Source: Rickettsiella sp. (GTDB taxonomy: Bacteria > Pseudomonadota > Gammaproteobacteria > Diplorickettsiales > Diplorickettsiaceae). Taken from it: a stretch of 16,759 bases of DNA. Positions 1 to 6,769 of the stretch are shown here, in pieces. Below the pieces are notes generated by a model. The model had not been told where the DNA came from and ran no database searches. It was given only the letters and a program-made list of their open reading frames with translations. A program made the translations under genes and the position numbers. Each line of letters begins with the position of its first letter. The first letter of the stretch is position 1. Location: positions 1 through 16,759 of the forward strand of contig JAVHYG010000017.1 in assembly GCA_031119195.1 (NCBI GenBank). Direction: 5' to 3'.

Positions 1-155
1 TTGCACAGAAACTTGAGCAAATGGGCCTACAACAAGGTCAACGTAAAGAAGATTTAATTATTGCTAAGAGGATGTTGGCACGGGGCTATGATCACGACGA
101 GATTAAAGAAATCACACATCTTTCTGAACAAGATTTGCTCAGTTTGGAAGATTAA
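1..155 (+). CDS. C-terminal end of an Rpn-family nuclease/putative transposase (5' truncated by window edge)
   Basis: An open frame enters from the left edge (first full codon at 3) and stops at TAA 153-155, giving about 50 residues. The tail reads IIAKRMLARGYDHDEIKEIT and then an LSEQDLLSLED-like end. That pattern (IAK-x-ML-x-x-G-x-D, a short helix, 'ITxLSxxxLxxL') is how the C-terminus of Rpn/PD-(D/E)XK recombination-promoting nucleases usually ends. The catalytic domain is outside the window, so activity cannot be judged. It converges with the DUF5681 gene, with only four bases between their stop codons. By position it is probably cargo of the integrated element. The family call rests on the tail alone. 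Confidence 0.55.
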   Translation, partial: AQKLEQMGLQQGQRKEDLIIAKRMLARGYDHDEIKEITHLSEQDLLSLED

Positions 156-159
156 CCCT

Positions 160-579
160 CTACTGTTCTTTATTTTGGTTTACTAATATCTTAAGCTCAT
201 TAATCTCCTGGCTTAGCTTTTCTATCAAGCTACTATCGCTATAAGCAGTAAGTACACTCATCAAAGATTTAGCCTGGTCAGGGGTTATTTCCTGTTCGGC
301 GACACCTTTTAGGATAGTATTACCTATTTCGATTAAAGCTTTAGGCTGGTCTAATTCCTGAGGTAAATTTAGCCTAACAGGCCTATCCTTTGCCTTCGGT
401 ATAATCCTTTCCAAACAAAAGCGTAGGGTATTAGTATCGCCTGATTTGGCTAGTTCAATGGCTTGCTCTACCAATTCATCGGCATGAAACTCAAGCAATT
501 TTAGCCAACGAGTTTTTTTATTTAATGCTCCCTTCGGTTTACCCTTAGGATTACCGCTTTGGCCTGGTTGATATTTCAT
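160..579 (-). CDS. DUF5681 domain protein of a mobile element
   Basis: This small basic protein of 139 residues opens with MKYQPGQSGNPKGKPKGALN, the GNPxGxPKG signature of DUF5681, a family common in phages and integrative elements and of unsettled function. The PKG-rich N-terminus resembles an AT-hook and may touch DNA (inference). A helical C-terminal half ends in a coiled-coil-like EKLSQEINELKILVNQN stretch. I place the start at 579 rather than at an upstream in-frame codon (624), because a GAAGGA-type ribosome site lies about ten bases before 579 and the family motif begins there. A second, decayed copy of the same gene lies at 7114-7416, beyond the attachment site. The gene sits next to the iteron array and is transcribed away from it. 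Confidence 0.75.
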   Translation of the reverse strand: MKYQPGQSGNPKGKPKGALNKKTRWLKLLEFHADELVEQAIELAKSGDTNTLRFCLERIIPKAKDRPVRLNLPQELDQPKALIEIGNTILKGVAEQEITPDQAKSLMSVLTAYSDSSLIEKLSQEINELKILVNQNKEQ

Positions 580-624
580 TTTCTGTTTTTTCCTTCTATT
601 TTTCAGGTTTGGCAAAAATAGCAC

Positions 625-872
625 GTGAGGTGCGTGAGATTTGTGAGGTCATCATGAGCCCTTTAAAATCAAGGCCTCAAGAGACATAACCTCTCACAAC
701 TCTATTTTTTCCGTTTGTGAGATTTGTGAGGTAATTGTTTATTTTTTACACAATAAATAAATTTCTCACATTTCTCACAACTCATAAAAATACCTTTGTG
801 AGGAGTGTTTTTATAAAAAAACATCATTAAATCAATGACTTATAACAATCTCACAAATCTCACGCGCCTCAC
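625..872. repeat. Symmetric array of 9-bp GTGAG iterons with AT-rich core; candidate replication origin
   Basis: GTGAG occurs at 625, 634, 643, 717, 726 and 798. Its complement CTCAC occurs at 693, 765, 774, 850, 859 and 868. Within clusters the spacing is exactly nine bases, giving a triple (625-648), a double (717-731), an inverted double (765-778) and an inverted triple (850-872). The outer triples form an inverted repeat matching at 22 of 24 positions (625-648 against 849-872). Between the two doubles, 732-764 has only three G/C in 33 bases. The array lies just past the 3' end of the TOPRIM/DUF927 helicase gene. In phage P4 the crr iterons also lie beyond the 3' end of the alpha primase-helicase gene. 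Origin function is inferred; an operator array is the main alternative. Confidence 0.7.
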
Positions 873-880
873 ACGCCTTT

Positions 881-3247
881 TTAGCTAACCCCAGTTTTTT
901 CTTCTTTCTTAGTTTCAACAATATTAGAGGAAAAATGATACAAGCGGGTTGTTTTCCCTAGCGCCGGAACGTGAATCGACGCAACAACTTCGCCATTTGA
1001 GGGATGTCTTAGTAAAAACCCCTTTCTAAGCAAAAGAGCCGTTACTGCTTGAGGCTCAAACCCTTTGCAAAACTCCTTTCTATATGTTCTGGGCAAAACA
1101 TAATAATCCCCTGAGGTTGTTTTATTTTTTGACTCATCCTCAAAGCCAGCTCTATTATTAAGCCTATCGGATGATTTTAGAAAGAAAGACGGAAAGCGTG
1201 ACGACTGCGACAAAAAAATATGACGGATATGTTCTAATATCGTTTCTTCCTCAGAAGAACTCATGCCGCTTTCGCGGTGGTCATTTATCCACGATTCAAA
1301 ACACGTAAATGCCGCTTCTATACAATCGCCCATAACCCAATCTACAATACCCCATTCTATCGCCAATTCGCCCGCCACAGCCACTAAAGCAAATCGTTCT
1401 ACGACACGCTTAACCTGTCCATGTGCGTCATCTCCCTTGATTCGCGTCAAAAAATTCTGAGCTATCTCATTTCTTTTTTTGATAATTTGTTCTTTGTCTT
1501 CCTTCACCAAATGGCTTAAAAAAGTGTCAATAGCTGTACCATGGTTCTTTTGGCATTGGGCTTTCAAGTAATTAGATAAACTTGCTCCATCTTTATGACC
1601 GTGCAAGTCTTCAAATACTCCATAACCTTTTCCTGCATCAGCAGAAATATTCACAGAACGAATTTCTTGTCCCGCTTTAATGACTTGTCCTGCTGATTCC
1701 AAATGCGCTCTTAAGGTTAATTCACCGCTGGTTAAGAAAAGTAAACACCATAACGCTATATTTCTAGCGTGGCCCGTTTTAAAAGCACGTGCTTTGCCTT
1801 GACCATTGGCTAACATGTAAAACACTTCGCCGGCAATACGCGCACTAAGCTGCGATAGTTCATCCAAGATAAGCAACGCATGATTATGTTGTGCGGCCAA
1901 TCCTTCTAACGCATTATCCGTAGCACGGAGTGTGCGGACGTAGTCTTTATTTCCATAAACTGATGCAGCTACGGCTAATACTGTACTTTTTCCTATGCTG
2001 CTTTCTCCCACGAGATGAAAGCCGCCACTCTCTAAGCCTAATAAACCTACTAATGGGCCAGCAAACGCCATGGCTACGGCAAACACCAATCGTGAATTAC
2101 CGGCGCAATAAGAGGAAATATTATGAGTCCATTCATCTAATGTGCCTAATTGCCTATAGTTATGTAGTGTGTAATCGCTATGGTAAATCAAGGCCTCTTC
2201 ATTTTCAGAAGAAGGATAATAGACCTTATTTGGCAATAGAAACGATTGTTTATACCAGCCGGTATGGTCTATACAGCGTACTTTATTTTCCACTGGCGTA
2301 GTAGCAAGATACTCTAAAAGATGTCTTTTTTGTTTCAAGCCAGGATGAACAATAAGACCTAGACGTAATAGTTCCTCTATTACTTGTTCGCCATTTCCTT
2401 TTAGAAAGGTACCAGGCATATTCCAACGATGTAAATACCTATCCTTATCAAGAAACTCTAACACACGTCCCCAGTTTTCATTATTTGGGTCACGGCTTAA
2501 TGCGGTTATCTCTAGTTTTGGACAAAGCCAAATAGGGAGTTTCCCTTCTTCTTTGCAATAAAAAACGCCGTCATCGTTAACCTCAAATGGACAAAAGGGA
2601 GCTGTTGTTTCTTCTAAGCTAGGCGCATCAACTAAAGGTAATTTAAAAATATCTTCTTGAGTGATATTTCCTTTTGCTTCCATCCAATCGATAAAATCAC
2701 CACCCCGTGGAAGTTTTAAGCTATCGATATCAACCCAAGCCACTTGACAGTCTAAACCTTGCAGCTCGGAAGTAACGTCCTCGCGATACTTAATTCCTGC
2801 CTCATCTGCATCACAGAAAAAGTTAATCTTGCGATTAGCTAAAGGTGTAAAATCAGTCGTATTGACTGAACTGGCAGAACCAGACGTTGTTGCTAATAAT
2901 CCGTATTTTTCCATCGCCTCTACGCAGCTTTCTCCTTCGCAAAACCAAATAGTCTCATTCGCTCGTTCTATTAGCTCAGGCAAGCGATATAATGGCTTGC
3001 CTTGATCGAATTTAGGTTCTCCTATGGTATAATTTTTTCGTTCGCTATCATAGCGAAAAGGCCTTATCCATTTTTCTCCGCTGGTAAGGTTCTTTAGACG
3101 GATCTTTAACATTGCAATTGTTTTATCTTTGTTATAATAAATATGCGTTCCCGTATATTGATAGTTTGCAAATTCTTTTTTCAAGTCATTCTTTGCAAAC
3201 TTGTTAATTAGATCTCGGATAATTTCTCGTGTTGATGCGTTACTCAT
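881..3247 (-). CDS. TOPRIM/DUF927 primase-helicase of a P4-like element
   Basis: A 788-residue replication protein. Residues ~95-200 form a TOPRIM domain, with the acidic residue in CEGES (E104) and the pair in CDADEAG (D146, D148), as in DnaG-type primases. Residues ~215-550 match the DUF927 ATPase type, with a Walker A GESSIGKS at 414-421 and a Walker B LLILDE at 458-463. The C-terminal ~200 residues are probably DNA-binding or regulatory. The usual N-terminal zinc finger is missing and is instead encoded by the gene just upstream, overlapping by eight bases (3240-3247). The two would together supply the parts of a P4 alpha-type primase-helicase. The iteron array starts just after its stop codon. 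It should unwind and prime DNA at the element's own origin. The ATPase and TOPRIM calls are firm; the replication role is inference from family and context. Confidence 0.85.
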   Translation of the reverse strand: MSNASTREIIRDLINKFAKNDLKKEFANYQYTGTHIYYNKDKTIAMLKIRLKNLTSGEKWIRPFRYDSERKNYTIGEPKFDQGKPLYRLPELIERANETIWFCEGESCVEAMEKYGLLATTSGSASSVNTTDFTPLANRKINFFCDADEAGIKYREDVTSELQGLDCQVAWVDIDSLKLPRGGDFIDWMEAKGNITQEDIFKLPLVDAPSLEETTAPFCPFEVNDDGVFYCKEEGKLPIWLCPKLEITALSRDPNNENWGRVLEFLDKDRYLHRWNMPGTFLKGNGEQVIEELLRLGLIVHPGLKQKRHLLEYLATTPVENKVRCIDHTGWYKQSFLLPNKVYYPSSENEEALIYHSDYTLHNYRQLGTLDEWTHNISSYCAGNSRLVFAVAMAFAGPLVGLLGLESGGFHLVGESSIGKSTVLAVAASVYGNKDYVRTLRATDNALEGLAAQHNHALLILDELSQLSARIAGEVFYMLANGQGKARAFKTGHARNIALWCLLFLTSGELTLRAHLESAGQVIKAGQEIRSVNISADAGKGYGVFEDLHGHKDGASLSNYLKAQCQKNHGTAIDTFLSHLVKEDKEQIIKKRNEIAQNFLTRIKGDDAHGQVKRVVERFALVAVAGELAIEWGIVDWVMGDCIEAAFTCFESWINDHRESGMSSSEEETILEHIRHIFLSQSSRFPSFFLKSSDRLNNRAGFEDESKNKTTSGDYYVLPRTYRKEFCKGFEPQAVTALLLRKGFLLRHPSNGEVVASIHVPALGKTTRLYHFSSNIVETKKEEKTGVS

Positions 3248-3626
3248 ACTTCCATGCTCCTAATTCAGTAATAGCTTTAGTGGACTTAATTCCGTGTAAA
3301 CGCATGTGAAACTTGAGAGCGCTTCCACCTGATGCCTCACAACTGAAACAAAAGAACATTCCATGTTTCAAATTGACGGAGAAAGAGGGGTTTTTATCCG
3401 AATGAAACGGACAAAGTGCTGTGGCCTGATTATTTCTAGGACGAAACTTCTTTAACACCCCCGCGTAATATTCACGGGGGCTAGGAAGCATGTTTGGATC
3501 AAATTGTCGCCGTTTTTTATTAGAAAGTGGCGTTAAGGGTCGCTTTGAAGTAGCATAGTAGTGTGTGTGATTTATAAAGGGCTGAGTACGGCTAATACCC
3601 AGTCCTTTGCTATTTCTAGGCCTCAT
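3240..3626 (-). CDS. CHC2 zinc-finger primase component
   Basis: A 128-residue protein with a classic CHC2 zinc ribbon: ALCPFHSDKNPSF, then FFCFSCEASGG, giving the C-x2-H...C-x2-C ligands and the GG that follows. This is the DNA-binding module at the N-terminus of DnaG-type primases. The first ~55 residues are basic and unstructured. I take the ATG at 3626 because AAGGAGG sits six bases before it; the longer frame to 3662 has no such site. Its end overlaps the start of the TOPRIM/DUF927 gene by eight bases and its start overlaps the HTH gene by eleven, so the genes are likely translationally coupled. It is best read as the split-off zinc-finger half of the primase encoded next to it. Confidence 0.85.
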   Translation of the reverse strand: MRPRNSKGLGISRTQPFINHTHYYATSKRPLTPLSNKKRRQFDPNMLPSPREYYAGVLKKFRPRNNQATALCPFHSDKNPSFSVNLKHGMFFCFSCEASGGSALKFHMRLHGIKSTKAITELGAWKYE

Positions 3627-3879
3627 AATTATCCTCCTTATCAAATTGAGACGACAAGGCATATTGTTTTATCCGACGTATATCACCGTTGGCGTGTTTA
3701 ACCTTGACCCATTGCTTATCAATGACGCAGCCGCTGTTCACCAGCTCGGTAATGCGCGCTGCTGGACTGTAAATAAGAAATTTAGAGTGAAGCTCCCAGG
3801 TGTTATAAGGACGCTCTATTAGCCTATCTCGCAAAAAGAGAGTTTGCGGTTTTAAATATTTTCTTTTAGCCTTAAGCAT
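3616..3879 (-). CDS. Small helix-turn-helix protein (HTH_39-like)
   Basis: An 87-residue basic protein. The middle reads ERPYNTWELHSKFLIYSPAA followed by RITELVNSGCVID, the layout of small phage winged-helix proteins in which 'ARIxELxxxG' ends the recognition helix (HTH_39/PF14090-like, by eye). A beta wing with KVKHANGDIRRIKQY follows. It sits between the AlpA-like gene and the primase zinc-finger gene, overlapping both by a few bases, so it is part of the replication operon. It may load or regulate the replication proteins or act as a repressor; neither can be read from the sequence. Family confidence is moderate. Confidence 0.65.
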   Translation of the reverse strand: MLKAKRKYLKPQTLFLRDRLIERPYNTWELHSKFLIYSPAARITELVNSGCVIDKQWVKVKHANGDIRRIKQYALSSQFDKEDNYEA

Positions 3880-4090
3880 CTTTGCCCCCTGTTGTTTCGC
3901 TGGTACTTTGTTTTAAGCTGGAAGCAGAAAACCAGTTATCCGTATCTTCTAGGGGGTAAAGTACTTTACCGCTAATTTTAAGAAACTTAGGACCGGTACC
4001 TTTCCAACGTTCACGCTGGAACCATTGACGGCTATAACCATAACGATAACTCGCTTCGCTTTCGTTTAAATACAACTTTTGGATCGACAT
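3872..4090 (-). CDS. AlpA/excisionase-like HTH regulator
   Basis: A 72-residue protein. The first ~55 residues form a MerR/AlpA-type helix-turn-helix: LNESEASYRYGYSRQWFQRE, then KGTGPKFLKISGKVLYPLED, the 'G(P)xFxKxGxxxxY' strand typical of AlpA and Xis-like proteins. AlpA-type proteins in P4-like elements activate or control integrase and excision. An AAGAGG ribosome site lies six bases before the ATG. The gene is first in the leftward replication operon and overlaps the next by eight bases. The 193 bases between it and the integrase stop (4091-4283) should hold the operon promoter, though I could not pick a convincing -35/-10 pair. Confidence 0.8.
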   Translation of the reverse strand: MSIQKLYLNESEASYRYGYSRQWFQRERWKGTGPKFLKISGKVLYPLEDTDNWFSASSLKQSTSETTGGKDA

Positions 4091-4283
4091 AAAAAACCTC
4101 TTAAAGGTAATTACTAGGAAACCCCATTAAATCATGTAGTTAAATCAAATTGACAGACACTTTATCTGGTATCAGAAGTTAAAATTAGCAGCGAATTAAG
4201 ATAAATTTTTTTGAGAACTTATCTAAAAATGGAAGTAATTGGCCTTTATAAGGGAGATTTTTAAATTCCGCAAAAAAAATCGG

Positions 4284-5498
4284 TCAAGAAAGATTAGGAG
4301 CCAATTCGTTTATTCCCATCAGCTTAACTAACGTATCAGTAATAAGCTGCATAGGCTTTCTTAGGCGTTCAATGTCATTCATTATATATCCTGCGGTAAT
4401 GTCATTATTCATTTTATGATTCAGTAGCCGTTTTAGAGCATAAGCAGCAATATCTAAACCCTCAGCCACTGTTATAAACGTGCGGCGCAAATCATGTATC
4501 GTGAAATGTACACCACTACTTTTCACAACTTTAACCATTTGTTTTCGTGGTTCAATGATATAACCACCTGCGCCCGAGCCAGGAAAAACATAAGCATTAA
4601 TTGCGCTTTGTTTTCTATTGGCCAATAAGGTATATAGATAGTCTGATAAAGGTAAGGTGTGGTCTTGATGATTTTTAGTGTCAGTTATGGTTATTGTTTT
4701 ATCTCTAAAATCAACTTGTTCCCATTTAAGTCGAGCTGCTTCCTGACGGCGCAGGCCTGTCATAACAACTAAAATCAAATAATCACGAAGGGTTGTATTA
4801 GATAAGGACATTGCACCTTGATACCATGCCGCTAACTCATGCGATTTAATGTAAGTCGTACGTTTCCCCACTCGAAACCAAGCCCGCGTTTGAGATAACC
4901 GTTTTACGGGGTTTTCAGAAATCAAAGAACGACCCTGTGAGTCTTCATACTGTACTGACGCAAAATTAAATAAAGCACGCAATATTGCCATCGCTTGATC
5001 TGCATAAGCTGCTCCATGCTTTTTGCCTAAAAAAGTATGTTGTTTTACAACCTCTTCTTTTGTAATAAAAGTAAAAGGAACATGGCGCCATTTTTTGAAA
5101 GCCAATTCCATTGAACGCTTATAGTCATAAATGGTTTTAGGTTTTAGAGATTTACGCGCTTCCAAATAATCATTAAAAATTTTCTCTAAAGTAATTTCCT
5201 TTAATTTAGAAGAACGTTTTTCTGCTAAAGGGTCAAGGCCCATTGCAATCTGGCCTAATACCTTTTGAGCCTCGCGTCTTGCCATTTCTACGGTTAGTTC
5301 AGGATAACGACCTAGCGTAATACGGGACAATTTGCCATTGATCAGTTTCTCAACAAAAAATGCTTTAGAACCACCTGACGTCACACGCACACCAAAACCT
5401 TTCATTACATCATCATAATAACGTTTTTGTGCTGTAACGCCTGCTTTTACGACGGAAGGAATAGGTAACTTATCAACGGCTAATTTCGTAATCTTCAT
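4284..5498 (-). CDS. int: P4-type tyrosine integrase
   Basis: A 404-residue site-specific recombinase. Residues 1-~85 are the DUF4102 arm-binding domain (KGFGVRVTSGGSKAFF...TLGRYPELTVEMAR). Residues ~100-200 are the SAM-like core-binding domain. The catalytic domain has R250 (TGLRRQE), K275 (TDTKNHQ), H335/R338 (HDLRRT), H361 (LLNHKMNND) and the nucleophile Y371 (AGYI), so the active site is complete. The length is normal for P4-like integrases. It sits about 160 bases from a tRNA-Thr 3' fragment and is transcribed away from it, the usual layout when the integrase gene borders the attachment site. It should insert and, with a helper such as the AlpA-like protein, excise the element at tRNA-Thr(TGT). 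Confidence 0.95.
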   Translation of the reverse strand: MKITKLAVDKLPIPSVVKAGVTAQKRYYDDVMKGFGVRVTSGGSKAFFVEKLINGKLSRITLGRYPELTVEMARREAQKVLGQIAMGLDPLAEKRSSKLKEITLEKIFNDYLEARKSLKPKTIYDYKRSMELAFKKWRHVPFTFITKEEVVKQHTFLGKKHGAAYADQAMAILRALFNFASVQYEDSQGRSLISENPVKRLSQTRAWFRVGKRTTYIKSHELAAWYQGAMSLSNTTLRDYLILVVMTGLRRQEAARLKWEQVDFRDKTITITDTKNHQDHTLPLSDYLYTLLANRKQSAINAYVFPGSGAGGYIIEPRKQMVKVVKSSGVHFTIHDLRRTFITVAEGLDIAAYALKRLLNHKMNNDITAGYIMNDIERLRKPMQLITDTLVKLMGINELAPNLS

Positions 5499-5509
5499 GT
5501 TATTTGAAA

Positions 5510-5535
5510 TTTTACTGTGTCGAATATGTGTCGAA
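5510..5535. repeat. Left copy of TGTCGAATATGT repeat (possible integrase arm site)
   Basis: Just upstream of the integrase start, TGTGTCGAA occurs twice in tandem (5516-5535). A third copy lies at 5623-5631, between here and the tRNA fragment. The whole 26-base stretch recurs, with a two-base gap and one substitution, at 5844-5867 on the other side of the attachment site. Repeats on both sides of a core are the usual form of integrase arm-type sites; that role is inferred. Confidence 0.5.
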
Positions 5536-5656
5536 TGAATAGTTAAAAAAGATTAAAAGAACTTATAACTTATTATATAGTTAATAGTATTTAATTAAAA
5601 GTGATTTAAAAGAAATTAAAAATGTGTCGAAATGATTAAAAAGGGCAATTTTATAA

Positions 5657-5701
5657 TTTGTAATCAGTAGGTCTCGGGTTCAAATCCTGGTTCCAGCACC
5701 A
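5657..5701 (+). other. Attachment site: 3' half of tRNA-Thr(TGT)
   Basis: The 45 bases fit tRNA positions 32 to 76: anticodon loop TTTGTAA with TGT anticodon, 3' anticodon stem TCAGT, variable AGGTC, T-arm TCGGG-TTCAAAT-CCTGG, acceptor strand TTCCAGC, A73 and CCA. The anticodon arm matches enterobacterial tRNA-Thr(UGU) as I recall it. The 5' half (acceptor GCTGGAA, D-arm, ACTGA stem) is absent; the bases before 5657 are AT-rich and do not fold into it. This is therefore not a working tRNA but the duplicated 3' end left by integration. Since it reads rightward, the complete tRNA should lie at the element's other end, left of position 1. Confidence 0.85.
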
Positions 5702-5838
5702 GTAAATATCCTTTAAAATCAAAGAGTTATAGCAAAATAAACTTACGTCGCTCTTCTTAATAAATTAATCAGGGTTCCTATAGGGGTTCCTCTAATGCAC
5801 CTGCTAGGTATCTTATTTTAAACAACAGTTCGTAAAAG

Positions 5839-6389
5839 TTAATTTTTACTGTCGAATATGTATCGAAATTTGGAGAAAAAAGGGAACTCTTTTTTAGAGC
5901 CCTCTACACTCATTGGGTGGTATTTGGCTAGAACTGCTTGTGTAAATATTGATGGAGTATTTTCTTTATCTAGTAGATCTTCATGCATATTCATAAAGCT
6001 AATAATTGAGCTTAATAATTCATCTCTTGAAGGCACATCCTTTGAAATAGTTTTGATATAACAGCTCGTAGTATTTTTTCCTAGGATCGGAGCTAATGAT
6101 AAAAAAAACCAATCTAAGGAAGCATCTGTGTAGGCTATACAACTGCCTAAAGTAAGCATGACTTGCGGATTAGAAAAATCAACTTCTTTGGGATTACGTA
6201 TTAATGTAGAAGCATCACGGCATTTAGTATAAAAGTAACGGGACGATTTAAGTTCCCCTGGAGTGATATAAGATTCATGTCTTTGTGAGTTTTCAGCAAA
6301 TCGGCTAGATTTGATGAAATTTGCTCGCACTGTGATAGATAATTACTAGCAGGTTGTTTTGAATGAAATAAATTGATATACGATTGCAT
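5839..6389 (-). pseudogene. Unknown protein gene, apparently frameshifted near its 5' end
   Basis: I do not recognise this gene. The main frame runs 6330-5839 (163 residues: ITPGELKSSRYFYTKCRDAS, then LTLGSCIAYTDASLDWFFLS), but its only possible start is a GTG at 6330 without a ribosome site. The neighbouring frame (6389-6201) opens with MQSYINLFHSKQPASNYLSQ and then a CEQISSNLADLLKTHK helix, which looks like a natural N-terminus. Joining the two near 6270-6295 by a one-base shift would give a soluble, mostly helical protein of about 180 residues. A GGAG site lies upstream, but the ATG it suits best (6399) leads only to 17 codons before a stop. It could be a sequencing error or a true pseudogene. 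No known domain, signal peptide or membrane segment is visible. Confidence 0.45.
5844..5867. repeat. Right copy of TGTCGAATATGT repeat, beyond the att site
   Basis: This is a direct repeat of 5510-5535 lacking two bases in the first TGTGTCGAA unit and with one change in the second. It lies 143 bases right of the tRNA fragment and inside the 3' end of the 5839-6389 reading frame. Two GGGTTCCT repeats (about 5771 and 5783) lie between it and the att site. Element-type repeats on what should be the chromosomal side suggest that a second, related element once sat here (inference). Confidence 0.45.
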
Positions 6390-6430
6390 CGGCGGTCATA
6401 ACTAACTCTCCTGTAGTTGGTTGTGTTAAA

Positions 6431-6462
6431 CGTCCCCGAGGTCTCAATCACCTTGGGGAACG
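6431..6462. promoter_or_regulatory. Hairpin/dyad CCCCGAGGT...ACCTTGGGG
   Basis: CGTCCCCGAGGT and ACCTTGGGGAACG pair across a seven-base loop, with one G-T pair and one bulge. No T-run follows on either strand, so it is not a standard intrinsic terminator. It lies between the divergent 5839-6389 gene and the higBA pair, where an operator or a leader hairpin would sit. Role unknown. Confidence 0.4.
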
Positions 6463-6578
6463 CTCAAAATTTATTTACAGCTTTAATGTATTTCAAAAAC
6501 AGGCACTAAGTCAATTTTTCTTATTTCCAACAGCCACACCTTTTTACATACTAACTCCTAGCTTAGAACTAAAAAGAT

Positions 6579-6761
6579 TTGTTCCAAATAAATGCTATTG
6601 CTTTAATTGAAACCTTAAAAATTCCTCCAAGTAACCATTTAGAAAAGTTACGGGGAAATTTAAAAGATTTTTGGAGCATTAGATTCAATAAGCAATGGCG
6701 AATCATATTTAGATGGAACAATGGTAATGCGGAAGAAGTAGATATTATTGATTACCACTAG
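6579..6761 (+). CDS. higB: HigB-type toxin, N-terminally truncated
   Basis: The frame matches the C-terminal two thirds of HigB/RelE-superfamily mRNA interferases: LKIPPSNHLEKLRGNLKDFW, then SIRFNKQWRIIFRW and a final EVDIIDYH. Family members usually have ~90-100 residues; here only 60 are available. A TAA stop lies two codons before the sole candidate start (TTG, 6579), and there is no ribosome site. An adjacent frame just upstream reads LELKRFVPNK, resembling a remnant of the missing N-terminal helix, so a frameshift or small deletion is likely. The toxin is probably inactive or only partly folded. It is followed nine bases later by higA in the usual toxin-first order. The family call is strong; functionality is doubtful. 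Confidence 0.7.
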   Translation: MFQINAIALIETLKIPPSNHLEKLRGNLKDFWSIRFNKQWRIIFRWNNGNAEEVDIIDYH

Positions 6762-6769
6762 GAGTTTTT

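Noticed and set aside
625..872. Possible CRISPR array in the regularly spaced GTGAG/CTCAC repeats
   Set aside because: Units are nine bases with no spacers of CRISPR size, occur in both orientations, and have no cas genes near; iterons explain them better.
1263..2301. Plus-strand frames at 1263-1460 and 1930-2301
   Set aside because: Both lie opposite the well-supported TOPRIM/DUF927 gene, have no ribosome sites and show no domain pattern.
3607..3822. Plus-strand frame of 71 codons
   Set aside because: It is antisense to the overlapping HTH and CHC2 genes, which have clear motifs and coupled starts.
5657..5701. Functional tRNA-Thr gene
   Set aside because: Only the anticodon loop to CCA part is present; the bases upstream cannot form the D-arm or the 5' acceptor strand.
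659..5721. Shared CCTTTAAAATCAA at about 660 and about 5709 as element-end repeats
   Set aside because: Only 13 AT-rich bases; the first copy is well inside the element, so chance is more likely.
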